A stretch of 9,892 nucleotides of DNA from Saprospiraceae bacterium (GTDB lineage Bacteria > Bacteroidota > Bacteroidia > Bacteroidales > JAIPBB01), in the NCBI GenBank assembly GCA_021739805.1, contig JAIPBB010000204.1, positions 1 to 9,892 of the forward strand, in the 5' to 3' direction. Below are positions 1 through 7,262 of this stretch, piece by piece (the stretch's first letter is position 1; each line of letters starts with the position of its first letter). A program made the position numbers and the translations under genes. The notes below the pieces were generated by a model. It worked only from the letters and a program-made list of their open reading frames with translations, was not told where the DNA came from and did no database searches.

Positions 1-1868
1 ATCCCATCAACATCAAAGCCGCATTCTTTATAAAGTTGGGCTGGTGTGCCTTGTTGAATGAAGATGTCAGGAACACCTAATTTTTGGATTTTTAGAGAAT
101 AATTATTTTTGATAATGAAATCAGAAACAACACTTCCTAAACCGCCAACTATAGTTCCATCTTCGACTGTGATAATCTTTTTGTAGTTTTTGCAGATATG
201 ATGTAATAAGTCTTCATCAATTGGTTTGAGAAAAATCATATCAAAATGCCCAATGTTAATTCCTTCTTTTTTAAGTTTTTCGCAAACTTCAACAGCAGAG
301 TTTCCAACATGACCAATTGTAACTATTGCAAGCTCTTCACCTTCCTGAATAGTTCTGCCTTTTCCAATTTCTAATTCTTCAAATTCCGTTTTCCATTCTT
401 TTAAAACTCCCCTTCCTCTTGGGTATCTAATTGAAATTGGTCCAAGGTTTTTATTTTGAGATGTAAACATTAAATCTCTCAAATACTTTTCGTTCATTGG
501 GGCAGAAACAATCATTTCCGGAATGGAATTCATATACGCAAGGTCATAAACACCATGATGAGTAGCTCCATCTTCACCAACTAAGCCTCCCCTGTCCAAA
601 CAAAAAACAACAGGCAGTTTTTGCAAAGCAACATCATGAATCACCTGATCGAAAGCTCTTTGCATAAATGAAGAATAAATATTACAAAAAGGAATCATTC
701 CCTGCGAAGCAAGTCCGGCAGAATATGTAACTGCATGTTGTTCAGCAATACCGACATCGAAAACTCTATGTGGCATTTTTTCCATCATTAATTTTAAAGA
801 ACATCCAGAAGTCATTGCTGGAGTTATTGCAACAATTTTATCATTGTTTTCAGCAAGTTCAAGAATTGTTTCACCAAAAACATCCTGGTATTTTGGTGGT
901 AAACCATTAGTGTCTTTTTCAACTAATTTGCCATTTTTTTTGTTAAATACACCAGGTGCGTGATATTCAGTTTGATATTTTTCAGCTTGTTTTAGTCCCT
1001 TGCCTTTTTTCGTTATAACATGAAGTAATTTTGGCCCGGGGAGCATCGAAATGTCTTTTAATATTTTTGATAAACGAATAACGTCATGTCCGTCAACAGG
1101 GCCGAAATACCTGAAATTAAGCGATTCCATATAATCACTTTCATTCAGAACAGTTGACTTAAGAGCTTTATCCATTGCCTGAAAAACAGAACGTGGGAAT
1201 GGCCACTTAGTACCAAGTTTGCCAAGAACTTTCCAGGTTTTGTTTTTAATTCTGTTATATGTTTTTGATGTTACGACATCAAGCAAAAACTCTTTAAAAG
1301 TCCCGACACTTTCGTCAATAGAAATTCCATTATCATTTAGAATTACAAGCAAATTGGCTCCTGAAACACCGGCATTATTTAATCCTTCGTAAGCAAGTCC
1401 GGCTGACATAGAACCATCGCCAATAACTGCAATGTGTTTTCTATTGTTTTCACCTTTCAGTTTTGATGCTACCGCCATTCCGAGAGCTGCAGAAATTGAG
1501 GTTGAAGAATGCCCAACTCCAAAAGCATCATATTCACTTTCGTCCATTTTCGGAAAACCACTTATACCTTTATATGTGCGGTTTGTATGGAAAACATCTT
1601 TCCTTCCTGTTAAAATTTTATGAGCATAAGCCTGGTGACCAACATCCCAAACAAGTTTATCATAAGGAGTATTAAAAATATAATGAAGAGCAACAGTCAT
1701 TTCAATAGTTCCAAGACTTGCACCTAAATGGCCAGGGTGTTCAGAAATTACTTCAATAATAAATTGACGTAACTCTTTACAAAGCTTAGGCAAATCTTTT
1801 TCACTTAGCTTTTTAAGGTCTTCCGGACTATTGATTTTCTGTAATATTTCTCCTTGTTCAACTTGCAT
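1..1868 (-). CDS. dxs: 1-deoxy-D-xylulose-5-phosphate synthase, C-terminus cut by window edge
   Basis: Dxs condenses pyruvate and glyceraldehyde 3-phosphate, using thiamine diphosphate (TPP), in the first committed step of the MEP isoprenoid pathway in the cytoplasm. I translated the strand by hand from the ATG at 1868 and found no stop through 622 codons. The start of the protein has PGHLGASLG near residues 45-53 with a TPP-domain histidine (about His47), followed by WDVGHQAYAHKILTGR. The TPP/Mg motif GDGSMSAGLAYEGLNNAG begins near residue 150, with LNDNGISID after it. The central pyrimidine-binding domain has AEQHAVTYSAG, whose Glu376 matches the catalytic Glu370 of E. coli Dxs, and DRGGLVGEDGATHHG. 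The transketolase C-terminal domain follows, and the reading leaves the window at LYKECGFDVDG. E. coli Dxs is about 620 residues, so only a short tail is missing. The gene lies downstream of ackA but behind a terminator, so it is probably transcribed separately. No frameshift was seen. Confidence 0.97.
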   Translation of the reverse strand, partial: MQVEQGEILQKINSPEDLKKLSEKDLPKLCKELRQFIIEVISEHPGHLGASLGTIEMTVALHYIFNTPYDKLVWDVGHQAYAHKILTGRKDVFHTNRTYKGISGFPKMDESEYDAFGVGHSSTSISAALGMAVASKLKGENNRKHIAVIGDGSMSAGLAYEGLNNAGVSGANLLVILNDNGISIDESVGTFKEFLLDVVTSKTYNRIKNKTWKVLGKLGTKWPFPRSVFQAMDKALKSTVLNESDYMESLNFRYFGPVDGHDVIRLSKILKDISMLPGPKLLHVITKKGKGLKQAEKYQTEYHAPGVFNKKNGKLVEKDTNGLPPKYQDVFGETILELAENNDKIVAITPAMTSGCSLKLMMEKMPHRVFDVGIAEQHAVTYSAGLASQGMIPFCNIYSSFMQRAFDQVIHDVALQKLPVVFCLDRGGLVGEDGATHHGVYDLAYMNSIPEMIVSAPMNEKYLRDLMFTSQNKNLGPISIRYPRGRGVLKEWKTEFEELEIGKGRTIQEGEELAIVTIGHVGNSAVEVCEKLKKEGINIGHFDMIFLKPIDEDLLHHICKNYKKIITVEDGTIVGGLGSVVSDFIIKNNYSLKIQKLGVPDIFIQQGTPAQLYKECGFDVDG

Positions 1869-1901
1869 TATGAAAGAAACCTATTATGGTTTTAATTATT
1901 G

Positions 1902-1909
1902 CAAAATTA
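1902..1909 (-). promoter_or_regulatory. Candidate -7 promoter element of dxs
   Basis: On the minus strand this reads TAATTTTG, an exact match to the Bacteroidota -7 consensus TAnnTTTG, about 35 bases upstream of the dxs ATG. A TTTG lies upstream at 1924-1927, but the spacing of 14 bases is shorter than usual for a -33 element. The -33 assignment is therefore weak. The site lies just downstream of the ackA terminator, which is where a dxs promoter is expected. Confidence 0.4.
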
Positions 1910-1946
1910 AGGTTTTTTAACAACAAACTGCTTAATAATTAAAGCA

Positions 1947-1972
1947 CAAAAAAGCCCGAATAAATCGGGCTT
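1947..1972 (-). terminator. Rho-independent terminator after ackA
   Basis: Positions 1952-1959 (aagcccga) pair perfectly with 1965-1972 (tcgggctt) around a 5-base loop, giving a GC-rich 8-bp stem. Read on the minus strand, the hairpin is followed by a run of six T residues (1948-1953 on the plus strand), as required for an intrinsic terminator. It starts 11 bases past the ackA stop codon and ends the pta-dehydrogenase-ackA transcript before dxs. A T-run on the other side (1977-1984) would let it work in both directions. Confidence 0.9.
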
Positions 1973-1982
1973 CAAATTTTTT

Positions 1983-3182
1983 TTATTGAGAAACTATCTC
2001 AAGTGTATCTTGTGCAATCACCAGTTCTTCATCTGTTGGAACAACAATAGCAATTACTTTTGAGTTTTCGGTGCTTAAAACAATTTCTTTTCCTCTACTT
2101 CCTTTGTTTTTTTCAAAATCAAATTCAAGTCCTAAATATTCAAAATCTTTAGCAACGCCAGCTCTTGTTGTACAGGCATTTTCACCAATTCCACCTGTGA
2201 AAACAATAATATCAACTCCGCCCATAACAGCTGCATATGCACCGATGTATTTTCTAATTCTATATTCATACATTCTTAGAGCGAGTGCAGCTCTTTTGTT
2301 GCCGGCTTTTTCAGCTTCTTCAACTTCACGCATATCAGATGAAACTCCGGAAACTCCAAGAACACCACTATGTTTATTAATCAAAGTGTTAGTTGCTGCA
2401 AGTCCAATTTCTTCTTTTTCCATAATAAAGGTTAAAACTCCAAGGTCAAGGTCTCCACAACGAGTTCCCATCATCAAACCTTCAATTGGAGTTAAACCCA
2501 TTGATGTGTCAACAGATTTCCCATTTTTAATGGCTGCAATTGAAGCACCATTTCCAAGGTGACAAGTAATAATTTTTTGAGTTTTATAATCTACACCTAA
2601 AATTTCGCAGGCACGTTGTGAAACATATCTATGGCTGGTTCCATGGAAGCCATAACGTCTGATTCCGTACTTTTCATAAAGTGAATATGGAATTGCATAC
2701 ATATAAGCATGTTCAGGCATTGTTTGATGATACGCTGTATCGAAAACTCCAACCTGGGGAACATCGGGTAAAAGCTGTTGCATAGCATAAATTCCTTTTA
2801 AGTTTGGAGGATTGTGTAAAGGAGCCAGACCTATACATTCTTCCATTTTACTAATAACCGCTTCAGTAATTTTAACACTGGATTTGAATTCTTCAGCACC
2901 GTGAACAACCCTATGACCGACTGCATTAATTTCTTTGATTTCTTTAATACAGCCATGCTCTTTACTAATGAGAACACCTAAGACATATTCGATTCCCGAC
3001 TGGTGGTCAATTATTTCACCCGTTAAGGTAACCTTGTCGCCATCTTGCCTTGTATTTTTAAGAAATGACCCATGTATTCCTATTTTTTCTACGATTCCTT
3101 TTGCCATAACATCTTTTGTTGTCATGTCAAATAGTTGATATTTTATTGATGAACTTCCACAGTTCAGTACTAATATTTTCAT
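1983..3182 (-). CDS. ackA: Acetate kinase
   Basis: This cytoplasmic enzyme transfers phosphate between acetyl phosphate and ADP to make acetate and ATP, the last step of Pta-AckA fermentation; it can also run in reverse to activate acetate. The protein has 399 residues, the usual length. The N-terminal phosphate-binding strand is KILVLNCGSSSIKYQLFD, with Asn7. GHRVVHG carries Arg91, VFDTAYHQTMP carries Asp148, YGFHGTSHRYVS carries His180, GLMMGTRCGDLD carries Arg241, and FTGGIGENA is at 329-337. PTDEELVIA near 382-390 carries the Glu matching Glu384 of the Methanosarcina thermophila enzyme. These positions agree almost residue for residue with that well-studied enzyme. The gene starts 12 bases after the stop of the upstream dehydrogenase gene, so the two are almost certainly co-transcribed. 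A GGAAAA just before the ATG may help initiation. The transcript ends at the hairpin at 1952-1972. Confidence 0.98.
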   Translation of the reverse strand: MKILVLNCGSSSIKYQLFDMTTKDVMAKGIVEKIGIHGSFLKNTRQDGDKVTLTGEIIDHQSGIEYVLGVLISKEHGCIKEIKEINAVGHRVVHGAEEFKSSVKITEAVISKMEECIGLAPLHNPPNLKGIYAMQQLLPDVPQVGVFDTAYHQTMPEHAYMYAIPYSLYEKYGIRRYGFHGTSHRYVSQRACEILGVDYKTQKIITCHLGNGASIAAIKNGKSVDTSMGLTPIEGLMMGTRCGDLDLGVLTFIMEKEEIGLAATNTLINKHSGVLGVSGVSSDMREVEEAEKAGNKRAALALRMYEYRIRKYIGAYAAVMGGVDIIVFTGGIGENACTTRAGVAKDFEYLGLEFDFEKNKGSRGKEIVLSTENSKVIAIVVPTDEELVIAQDTLEIVSQ

Positions 3183-3194
3183 TTTCCGTACTTA

Positions 3195-4148
3195 TTATAT
3201 TTCGCTAATTCTACTTCCTTGTTCATTATATTTATAAAAACCCTGACCTGAAATTCTACCAAGTTGGTTTGCTCTTACAAGCCGTTTTATTAAAGGTGAA
3301 GGTTTATATTTTAAATCACCAAACTCACTATAAAGATTATTTGCCCATCTTAAAATTTTATCCAAACCAATTTTATCGGCCATTTCGAATGGTCCTAATG
3401 ACATTCCCATACCTAGTTTCATGGTTAAATCAATATCATCCTTGGAGCCAACAGCTTCCATTAGTACTTCGCATGCATCATTAATTAATGGCACAAACAA
3501 ACGAACACTAATTAATCCCGGAGATTCTTCAACCGGAATCACTATTTTGCCCATTAATGTAACAAATTTCTTTGCTTTTTCATAAGATTCAATTGTTGTG
3601 TGCAAACCTTTTGCAACTTCAACAATTGTTGCACCCGGTGCAGATGTAATAAAATGCATACTAACACATCTGGCAGGGCATTTCAAATCTTCTGCAAGCT
3701 CAGAAACAACAAGTGTGGTAGCATTTGTTGCAATAATACACTCACAATCAACTACTTCTTCAATTCTTTTAAAAATTTGTTTCCTGATTGCTTTACTATC
3801 TTCCGATTGTTTAACTTTTAGGGTTTCAATCACGATATCGCAAGCTGCTAAATCTCTATAATCCGTACTGCCCACAATTCTTGATACAATGGCTCTTTTT
3901 TCGCCTTCGGTTAATCCCCAACGGTTAATTAAAGCATCAAGCTCTTCATTCATGAGATTAAATGATTCTTCAATTTTTTCTTCAGAAGTTTCAATAAAAA
4001 TCACATCAATACCATGCTTACTAACCATTCGGGCAATGCTTCTGCCAACTGTTCCACAGCCACAAATTCCAACCTTCGAGAAAAGTGTTCCGGCATTTAG
4101 TTTACTACTTAAGCCATATTTTTCAATGGGTTCAATGTTTTCTGACAT
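3195..4148 (-). CDS. 3-hydroxyacyl-CoA dehydrogenase family protein, diverged active site
   Basis: The 317-residue protein has the two-domain architecture of the NAD-dependent short-chain 3-hydroxyacyl-CoA dehydrogenases (Hbd/HADH, 3HCDH_N then 3HCDH), after an N-terminal extension of about 24 residues. The Rossmann motif is VGICGCGTVG (Gly30, Gly32, Gly35), with Glu53 at the end of the second strand, suggesting NAD rather than NADP. The second domain has LGPFEMADKIGLDKIL (251-266) and ends with GRISGQGFYKY. Aligned from memory without gaps to human HADH, the catalytic His158 and Glu170 are kept as His165 (SMHF) and Glu177 (IVEV). Ser137 becomes Thr144 (NATT), Asn208 becomes Val215 (PGLISVRLF), and the usual HFFNP becomes HFITS. 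The fold is clear, but the substrate and even the activity are uncertain. It sits between pta and ackA, 12 bases from ackA, suggesting a link to acyl-CoA or fermentation metabolism. I do not assign a gene symbol. Confidence 0.85.
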   Translation of the reverse strand: MSENIEPIEKYGLSSKLNAGTLFSKVGICGCGTVGRSIARMVSKHGIDVIFIETSEEKIEESFNLMNEELDALINRWGLTEGEKRAIVSRIVGSTDYRDLAACDIVIETLKVKQSEDSKAIRKQIFKRIEEVVDCECIIATNATTLVVSELAEDLKCPARCVSMHFITSAPGATIVEVAKGLHTTIESYEKAKKFVTLMGKIVIPVEESPGLISVRLFVPLINDACEVLMEAVGSKDDIDLTMKLGMGMSLGPFEMADKIGLDKILRWANNLYSEFGDLKYKPSPLIKRLVRANQLGRISGQGFYKYNEQGSRISEI

Positions 4149-4181
4149 TTTCTTTATATATTTTAAGTTCTACTGTAATTT

Positions 4182-4258
4182 ATTTGTTACTCGTTTCTGG
4201 CTGCTCGTTGCTCGTCTTTTGTTTCTTGTAACCGATTACCGAATACTGATCACTGATT
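4182..4258. repeat. Degenerate 7-bp tandem array between pta and the dehydrogenase gene
   Basis: Cutting the plus strand into sevens from 4182 gives atttgtt, actcgtt, tctggct, gctcgtt, gctcgtc, ttttgtt, tcttgta, accgatt, accgaat, actgatc, actgatt. Neighbouring units resemble each other most, as if blocks of two or three units had been copied and then drifted. The array covers most of the 101-bp gap. It also extends over the pta stop codon (4250-4252) and the last two pta codons. The same 7-bp period occurs in two other gaps of this window. I see no terminator or promoter in it. Confidence 0.75.
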
Positions 4259-5257
4259 CATTCCCTGAGCTTGATTAGCCGTAATTGCCACCAAGTTTAC
4301 TATATCATCAACAGAACATCCTCTGGATAAATCATTTATTGGTGCTGCCATTCCTTGCAAAACCGGTCCAACTGCTTCTGCTCCTGCTAATCTTTGTACA
4401 AGTTTGTAAGCTATGTTTCCTACTTCCAGTGTTGGAAATATTAAAACATTTGCTTTTCCAGCGATTTCACTATTGGGAGCTTTACTTTTGCCAATTGCTT
4501 CAATAATTGCTGCATCAGCTTGCAACTCCCCATCAATTTTTAAATCCGGGGCCATCTCTTTTGCAATTCGGGTTGCATTAACAACTTTATCAACCATTTC
4601 GTGTTTAGCACTTCCTTTGGTTGAGAAACTTAACATTGCTACTCTTGGTTCCATTCCTGCAATTGAGTTTGCTGTTTTTGCGGTACATACTGCAATTTCA
4701 GCTAATTCATTTTCATTTGGATCAGGATGAACAGCACAATCAGCGAAAACTAAAATTCCATCATCGCCATAAGTTTTGTCCTTTAAAATCATGAAAAATG
4801 CACCAGAAACTACACTTATTCCCGGAAGAGTTTTTACGATTTGAAATGCAGGTCGAAGTACATCTCCTGTTGCATTTGCAGCTCCGGCAACTTCTCCGTC
4901 AGCATAACCATTTTTAATTAATAAACATGCAAGATAAAGTGGGTTTTCAACAAGCTTTAATGCTTCTTCTTTTGTTAAACCTTTGTTTTTCCTTATTTCG
5001 ACTAATAAATCAACAAGCTCTTCCTTCTTATCATGATTTAGTGGGTCAATAATTTTTGCTTTGGAAATGTTTTCCAATTCAAATTTTTCCGCTAACTTGT
5101 TAATTTCAACAGTATTACCTATTAAAATTATATTGGCAATTTTTTCACCTATTAAAATATTTGCTGCTTTTAAGGTTCTTTCTTCAGTTCCTTCGGGAAG
5201 TACAATTGTTTTAAGATTATTTTTCGCCTTGTCTTTAATATTATCTAAAAAGTTCAT
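4250..5257 (-). CDS. pta: Phosphate acetyltransferase (phosphotransacetylase), short form
   Basis: Pta interconverts acetyl-CoA plus phosphate with acetyl phosphate plus CoA in the cytoplasm and feeds AckA. At 335 residues it is the short form, containing only the PTA_PTB catalytic domain and lacking the N-terminal regulatory DRTGG part of long enterobacterial Pta. Conserved segments include VLPEGTEERTLKAA near 19-32, ADGEVAGAANATGDVLRPAF at 119-138, FADCAVHPDPN at 171-181, DGELQADAA at 242-250, and GPVLQGMAAPINDLSRGCSV at 297-316. Ser311, Arg312 and Asp318 match the catalytic Ser309, Arg310 and Asp316 of the Methanosarcina thermophila enzyme. It is the first gene of the minus-strand cluster. 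The ATG at 5257 begins the family-typical N-terminus. The final Asn-Gln and stop codon are formed by the heptad repeat at 4182-4258, so the exact C-terminus may have been reset by that repeat. Confidence 0.97.
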   Translation of the reverse strand: MNFLDNIKDKAKNNLKTIVLPEGTEERTLKAANILIGEKIANIILIGNTVEINKLAEKFELENISKAKIIDPLNHDKKEELVDLLVEIRKNKGLTKEEALKLVENPLYLACLLIKNGYADGEVAGAANATGDVLRPAFQIVKTLPGISVVSGAFFMILKDKTYGDDGILVFADCAVHPDPNENELAEIAVCTAKTANSIAGMEPRVAMLSFSTKGSAKHEMVDKVVNATRIAKEMAPDLKIDGELQADAAIIEAIGKSKAPNSEIAGKANVLIFPTLEVGNIAYKLVQRLAGAEAVGPVLQGMAAPINDLSRGCSVDDIVNLVAITANQAQGMNQ

Positions 5258-5307
5258 CTATAATTATATAATCTTTGTTGTTCTAATAAATTTTGATTTT
5301 CGGACGC

Positions 5308-5315
5308 CAAAAGTA
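5308..5315 (-). promoter_or_regulatory. Candidate -7 promoter element of the pta cluster
   Basis: The minus strand reads TACTTTTG, an exact match to the Bacteroidota -7 consensus TAnnTTTG. It is about 50 bases upstream of the pta ATG, giving a leader of roughly 45 bases. A T-rich stretch lies about 17-20 bases further upstream, but a clear TTTG -33 box is not present. It is the best candidate for the promoter of pta, the dehydrogenase gene and ackA. The rest of the 5258-5484 region is AT-rich divergent spacer. Confidence 0.5.
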
Positions 5316-5412
5316 TAAAAATAAATTTGCTAAAAATATGATATTTGAAGTTTTTTCTTCTTTAAATTTTTAGTACTAAAAACAAGTTTTTAATGGCAGT
5401 TAATCTAAATTC

Positions 5413-5428
5413 ATAATCCAATAATCCA
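5413..5428. repeat. Tandem duplication of an 8-mer in the divergent spacer
   Basis: The 8-mer ataatcca occurs twice in a row. It lies about 60 bases upstream of the proposed ATG of the DUF4271 gene, in AT-rich sequence. Two copies of an AT-rich octamer could arise by chance, and no function is suggested. Confidence 0.3.
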
Positions 5429-5484
5429 ATTTATAAATTGTGGTTTCATTTGCTTTTAATTTATTCCATATTTTTGCAGAACTT

Positions 5485-6360
5485 ATGGAACAGTTTGATA
5501 GCATCAATAAATCTTCGATTCTAAATAAAACTTCATTTTTTATTGACTTTGTTGGCAATCAGGATGAAGTTGTTGATAGCTTGTTTATCAATCAATCCAG
5601 TGATTATAACACAATTAAACAGGTTAAACTCTCAACTGAAACTAATACTAAAAAATCTCTTTTTACTAATCATCAACTACAAATTGTTGATAGAAACCCA
5701 ATTGAACATATTACAAAAAATCAGGATTTTGTTTTGGTCATATTAATTATATGTATCATACTGGTAAGCATTTCTAAAACGATATCCAATAAAGGTCTCT
5801 CCAATAATTTAAAATCAGTTTTTGCATTCAGGCAGTTTAGTATGTCAGGTTTTGAAGTTCATAATAAAAGAATTTCCTTGTTTTTATTTATAAATTACAT
5901 TTTAAGTTTTTCTCTTTTTATATTTGCTTTTGTCAGTTTATATCCACAACTGCCTTTTAATATAGAGCCGGATTTTTCTCTGTTTCTAAAAATCATCAGT
6001 GGAGTTTTATTGATTTATGCTTATAAATACATTTTTATAAATTCAATTGGGAAAATTTTCAAGACCGATAATCAAACTTCAAATTATAAATCAATAATTT
6101 ATTATTCAAGCCAGGCAATGGGCATATTATTGCTTCCTATGGTAATAGTAATAGTATATTTGAATTCTTTGACATTTTTTTATATAACTGGTGGGATTTA
6201 CTTGATTTATTACGTTTATAGAATCTTCCGAAGCCAAGTTTCAAAATTTAACAAATCAGAATTTTCCTTATTCCATTTATTTTTATATCTTTGCACCCTC
6301 GAAATTTTACCGTTATTTGTCTTAATAAAGTTTGCAGAAACAATCAACACTACGATTTGA
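5485..6360 (+). CDS. DUF4271 domain-containing integral membrane protein
   Basis: I recognise this as the DUF4271 family, found in Bacteroidota beside hemD; its function is not known. From the ATG at 5485 the protein has 291 residues. Residues 1-80 are polar and poorly conserved-looking. About six hydrophobic helices follow, near 81-99, 131-152, 166-188, 209-227, 229-247 and 260-282. The segment FRQFSMSG (115-122) and the motif LYLCTLEILPLFVL in the last helix are typical of the family. It is therefore an inner-membrane protein. A GTG at 5440 is in frame and would add 15 residues (start VVSFAFNLFH), but it sits only one codon after an in-frame stop. I prefer the ATG without being able to prove it. 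The gene heads the plus-strand series and is separated from hemD by 66 bases. Confidence 0.85.
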   Translation: MEQFDSINKSSILNKTSFFIDFVGNQDEVVDSLFINQSSDYNTIKQVKLSTETNTKKSLFTNHQLQIVDRNPIEHITKNQDFVLVILIICIILVSISKTISNKGLSNNLKSVFAFRQFSMSGFEVHNKRISLFLFINYILSFSLFIFAFVSLYPQLPFNIEPDFSLFLKIISGVLLIYAYKYIFINSIGKIFKTDNQTSNYKSIIYYSSQAMGILLLPMVIVIVYLNSLTFFYITGGIYLIYYVYRIFRSQVSKFNKSEFSLFHLFLYLCTLEILPLFVLIKFAETINTTI

Positions 6361-6426
6361 TTTCTTGGCATTTAGATAGGCACGGGCAATAAAAATAATG
6401 ATTTATTAACCAAAATAATAATAAAG

Positions 6427-7182
6427 TTGAAAGTTAAAAACATACTAGTATCGCAACCAAAACCAGTAGATTTCGAAAAATCTCCTTATTCTGTCTTATC
6501 AAAAAAACACAATATTAACATCGACTTTCATAAATTTATTACAATTGAAGGTGTTACGGCAAGTGAATTTCGAAAATGCAGAATTGATATTTTGGCTCAC
6601 ACTGCTATAATTTTGACAAGCAGACAAGCTGTTGACCACTTTTTTAGGATTGCTAAAGAAATGAGAGTTGAAATTCCGGATTCAATGAAATATTTCTGTA
6701 TTTCGGAATCAACTGCATTTTACCTTCAGAAATATGTTCAATTTAGAAAAAGAAAAATCTTTTCAGGACAGCTAAACTTTGATTCACTAATGAAAGTTAT
6801 TAAAAAGCATAGCACTGAAACATATTTACTCCCTTGTTCGGAAATTCACAAACAGGATATTCCTAAAAAACTTAAAGAACATAAAATTAAGTTTACTAAA
6901 GCAGTTATTTACAGAACAAAGGCAAATGATTTATCAGACCTTGATATTAGTGCTTATGATATGTTTGTGTTTTTTAGTCCTTCAGGTGTGAAATCGTTAA
7001 AGAAAAACTTTCCAGAATTCGAACAAAATGGTCATGTAATGGCGGCCTTTGGACCAACTACTGCCAAAGCTATTAAGGATGAAGATTTTCGATTGGATAT
7101 TAATGCACCAACAAAAACAGCTCCTTCAATGACTATGGCAATTGAGCAATACTTAATTAAAGAAGCGAAAAAGAAAAAATAA
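6427..7182 (+). CDS. hemD: Uroporphyrinogen-III synthase
   Basis: HemD closes hydroxymethylbilane to uroporphyrinogen III with inversion of ring D, in the tetrapyrrole (heme/siroheme) pathway in the cytoplasm. The 251-residue product has the usual length and a bilobed HEM4 pattern. The first lobe contains ILVSQPKP (6-13) and AIILTSRQAVDHFF (60-73). The second lobe contains VFFSPSGVKSLKKNF (181-195), MAAFGPTTAKAI (205-216) and NAPTKTAPSM (226-235), which correspond to the family's S-GV, IG--TA and PT-- positions. Sequence conservation in HemD is low, so these motifs plus the DUF4271 neighbour carry the call. The start is TTG; no in-frame ATG was found just upstream, and LKVKNILVSQPKP begins where Bacteroidota homologues begin. 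No other heme gene is present in the window. Confidence 0.88.
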   Translation: MKVKNILVSQPKPVDFEKSPYSVLSKKHNINIDFHKFITIEGVTASEFRKCRIDILAHTAIILTSRQAVDHFFRIAKEMRVEIPDSMKYFCISESTAFYLQKYVQFRKRKIFSGQLNFDSLMKVIKKHSTETYLLPCSEIHKQDIPKKLKEHKIKFTKAVIYRTKANDLSDLDISAYDMFVFFSPSGVKSLKKNFPEFEQNGHVMAAFGPTTAKAIKDEDFRLDINAPTKTAPSMTMAIEQYLIKEAKKKK

Positions 7183-7206
7183 GATATAACAAATTTGATG
7201 ATTTTT

Positions 7207-7232
7207 TTGAGACGTTGCATGCAACGTCTCAA
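7207..7232. repeat. Perfect 26-bp palindrome between hemD and rnpA
   Basis: The left arm ttgagacgttgca (7207-7219) is followed without a loop by its exact reverse complement (7220-7232). It lies 24 bases after the hemD stop and 30 bases before the rnpA ATG. A T-run precedes it (7202-7208) but none follows, so it is a poor intrinsic terminator on the plus strand. A cruciform or RNA hairpin, a dimeric protein-binding site or a dispersed palindromic repeat are all possible. The TTG and CAT inside it should not be taken as the rnpA start region. Confidence 0.85.
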
Positions 7233-7262
7233 TTTGTATTAAGCAATAATGTGGTGAAAAGA

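Noticed and set aside
2071..2562. Long open frame on the plus strand opposite ackA
   Set aside because: It is antisense to a full-length acetate kinase with all active-site residues, has no recognisable domain and no start context; it is a shadow frame.
3889..4278. Plus-strand open frame covering the pta-dehydrogenase gap
   Set aside because: Most of it is antisense to the dehydrogenase gene, and the rest translates the heptad array; no family resemblance.
5469..5476. Exact TAnnTTTG match (TATTTTTG) just upstream of the DUF4271 ATG
   Set aside because: Transcription from it would begin only a few bases before the ATG, and the nearest TTTG is 16 bases upstream, shorter than usual. In such AT-rich DNA a chance match is likely.
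7202..7232. Palindrome as an intrinsic terminator of hemD
   Set aside because: The T-run lies before the hairpin on the plus strand, not after it. The following sequence (tttgtatt) is a weak U-tract, and no gene is read toward it on the minus strand.
7215..7262. Longer rnpA starting at the TTG in the palindrome
   Set aside because: The extra 16 residues do not resemble the RnpA N-terminus, and the start would lie within a palindromic element; the ATG at 7263 gives a normal product.
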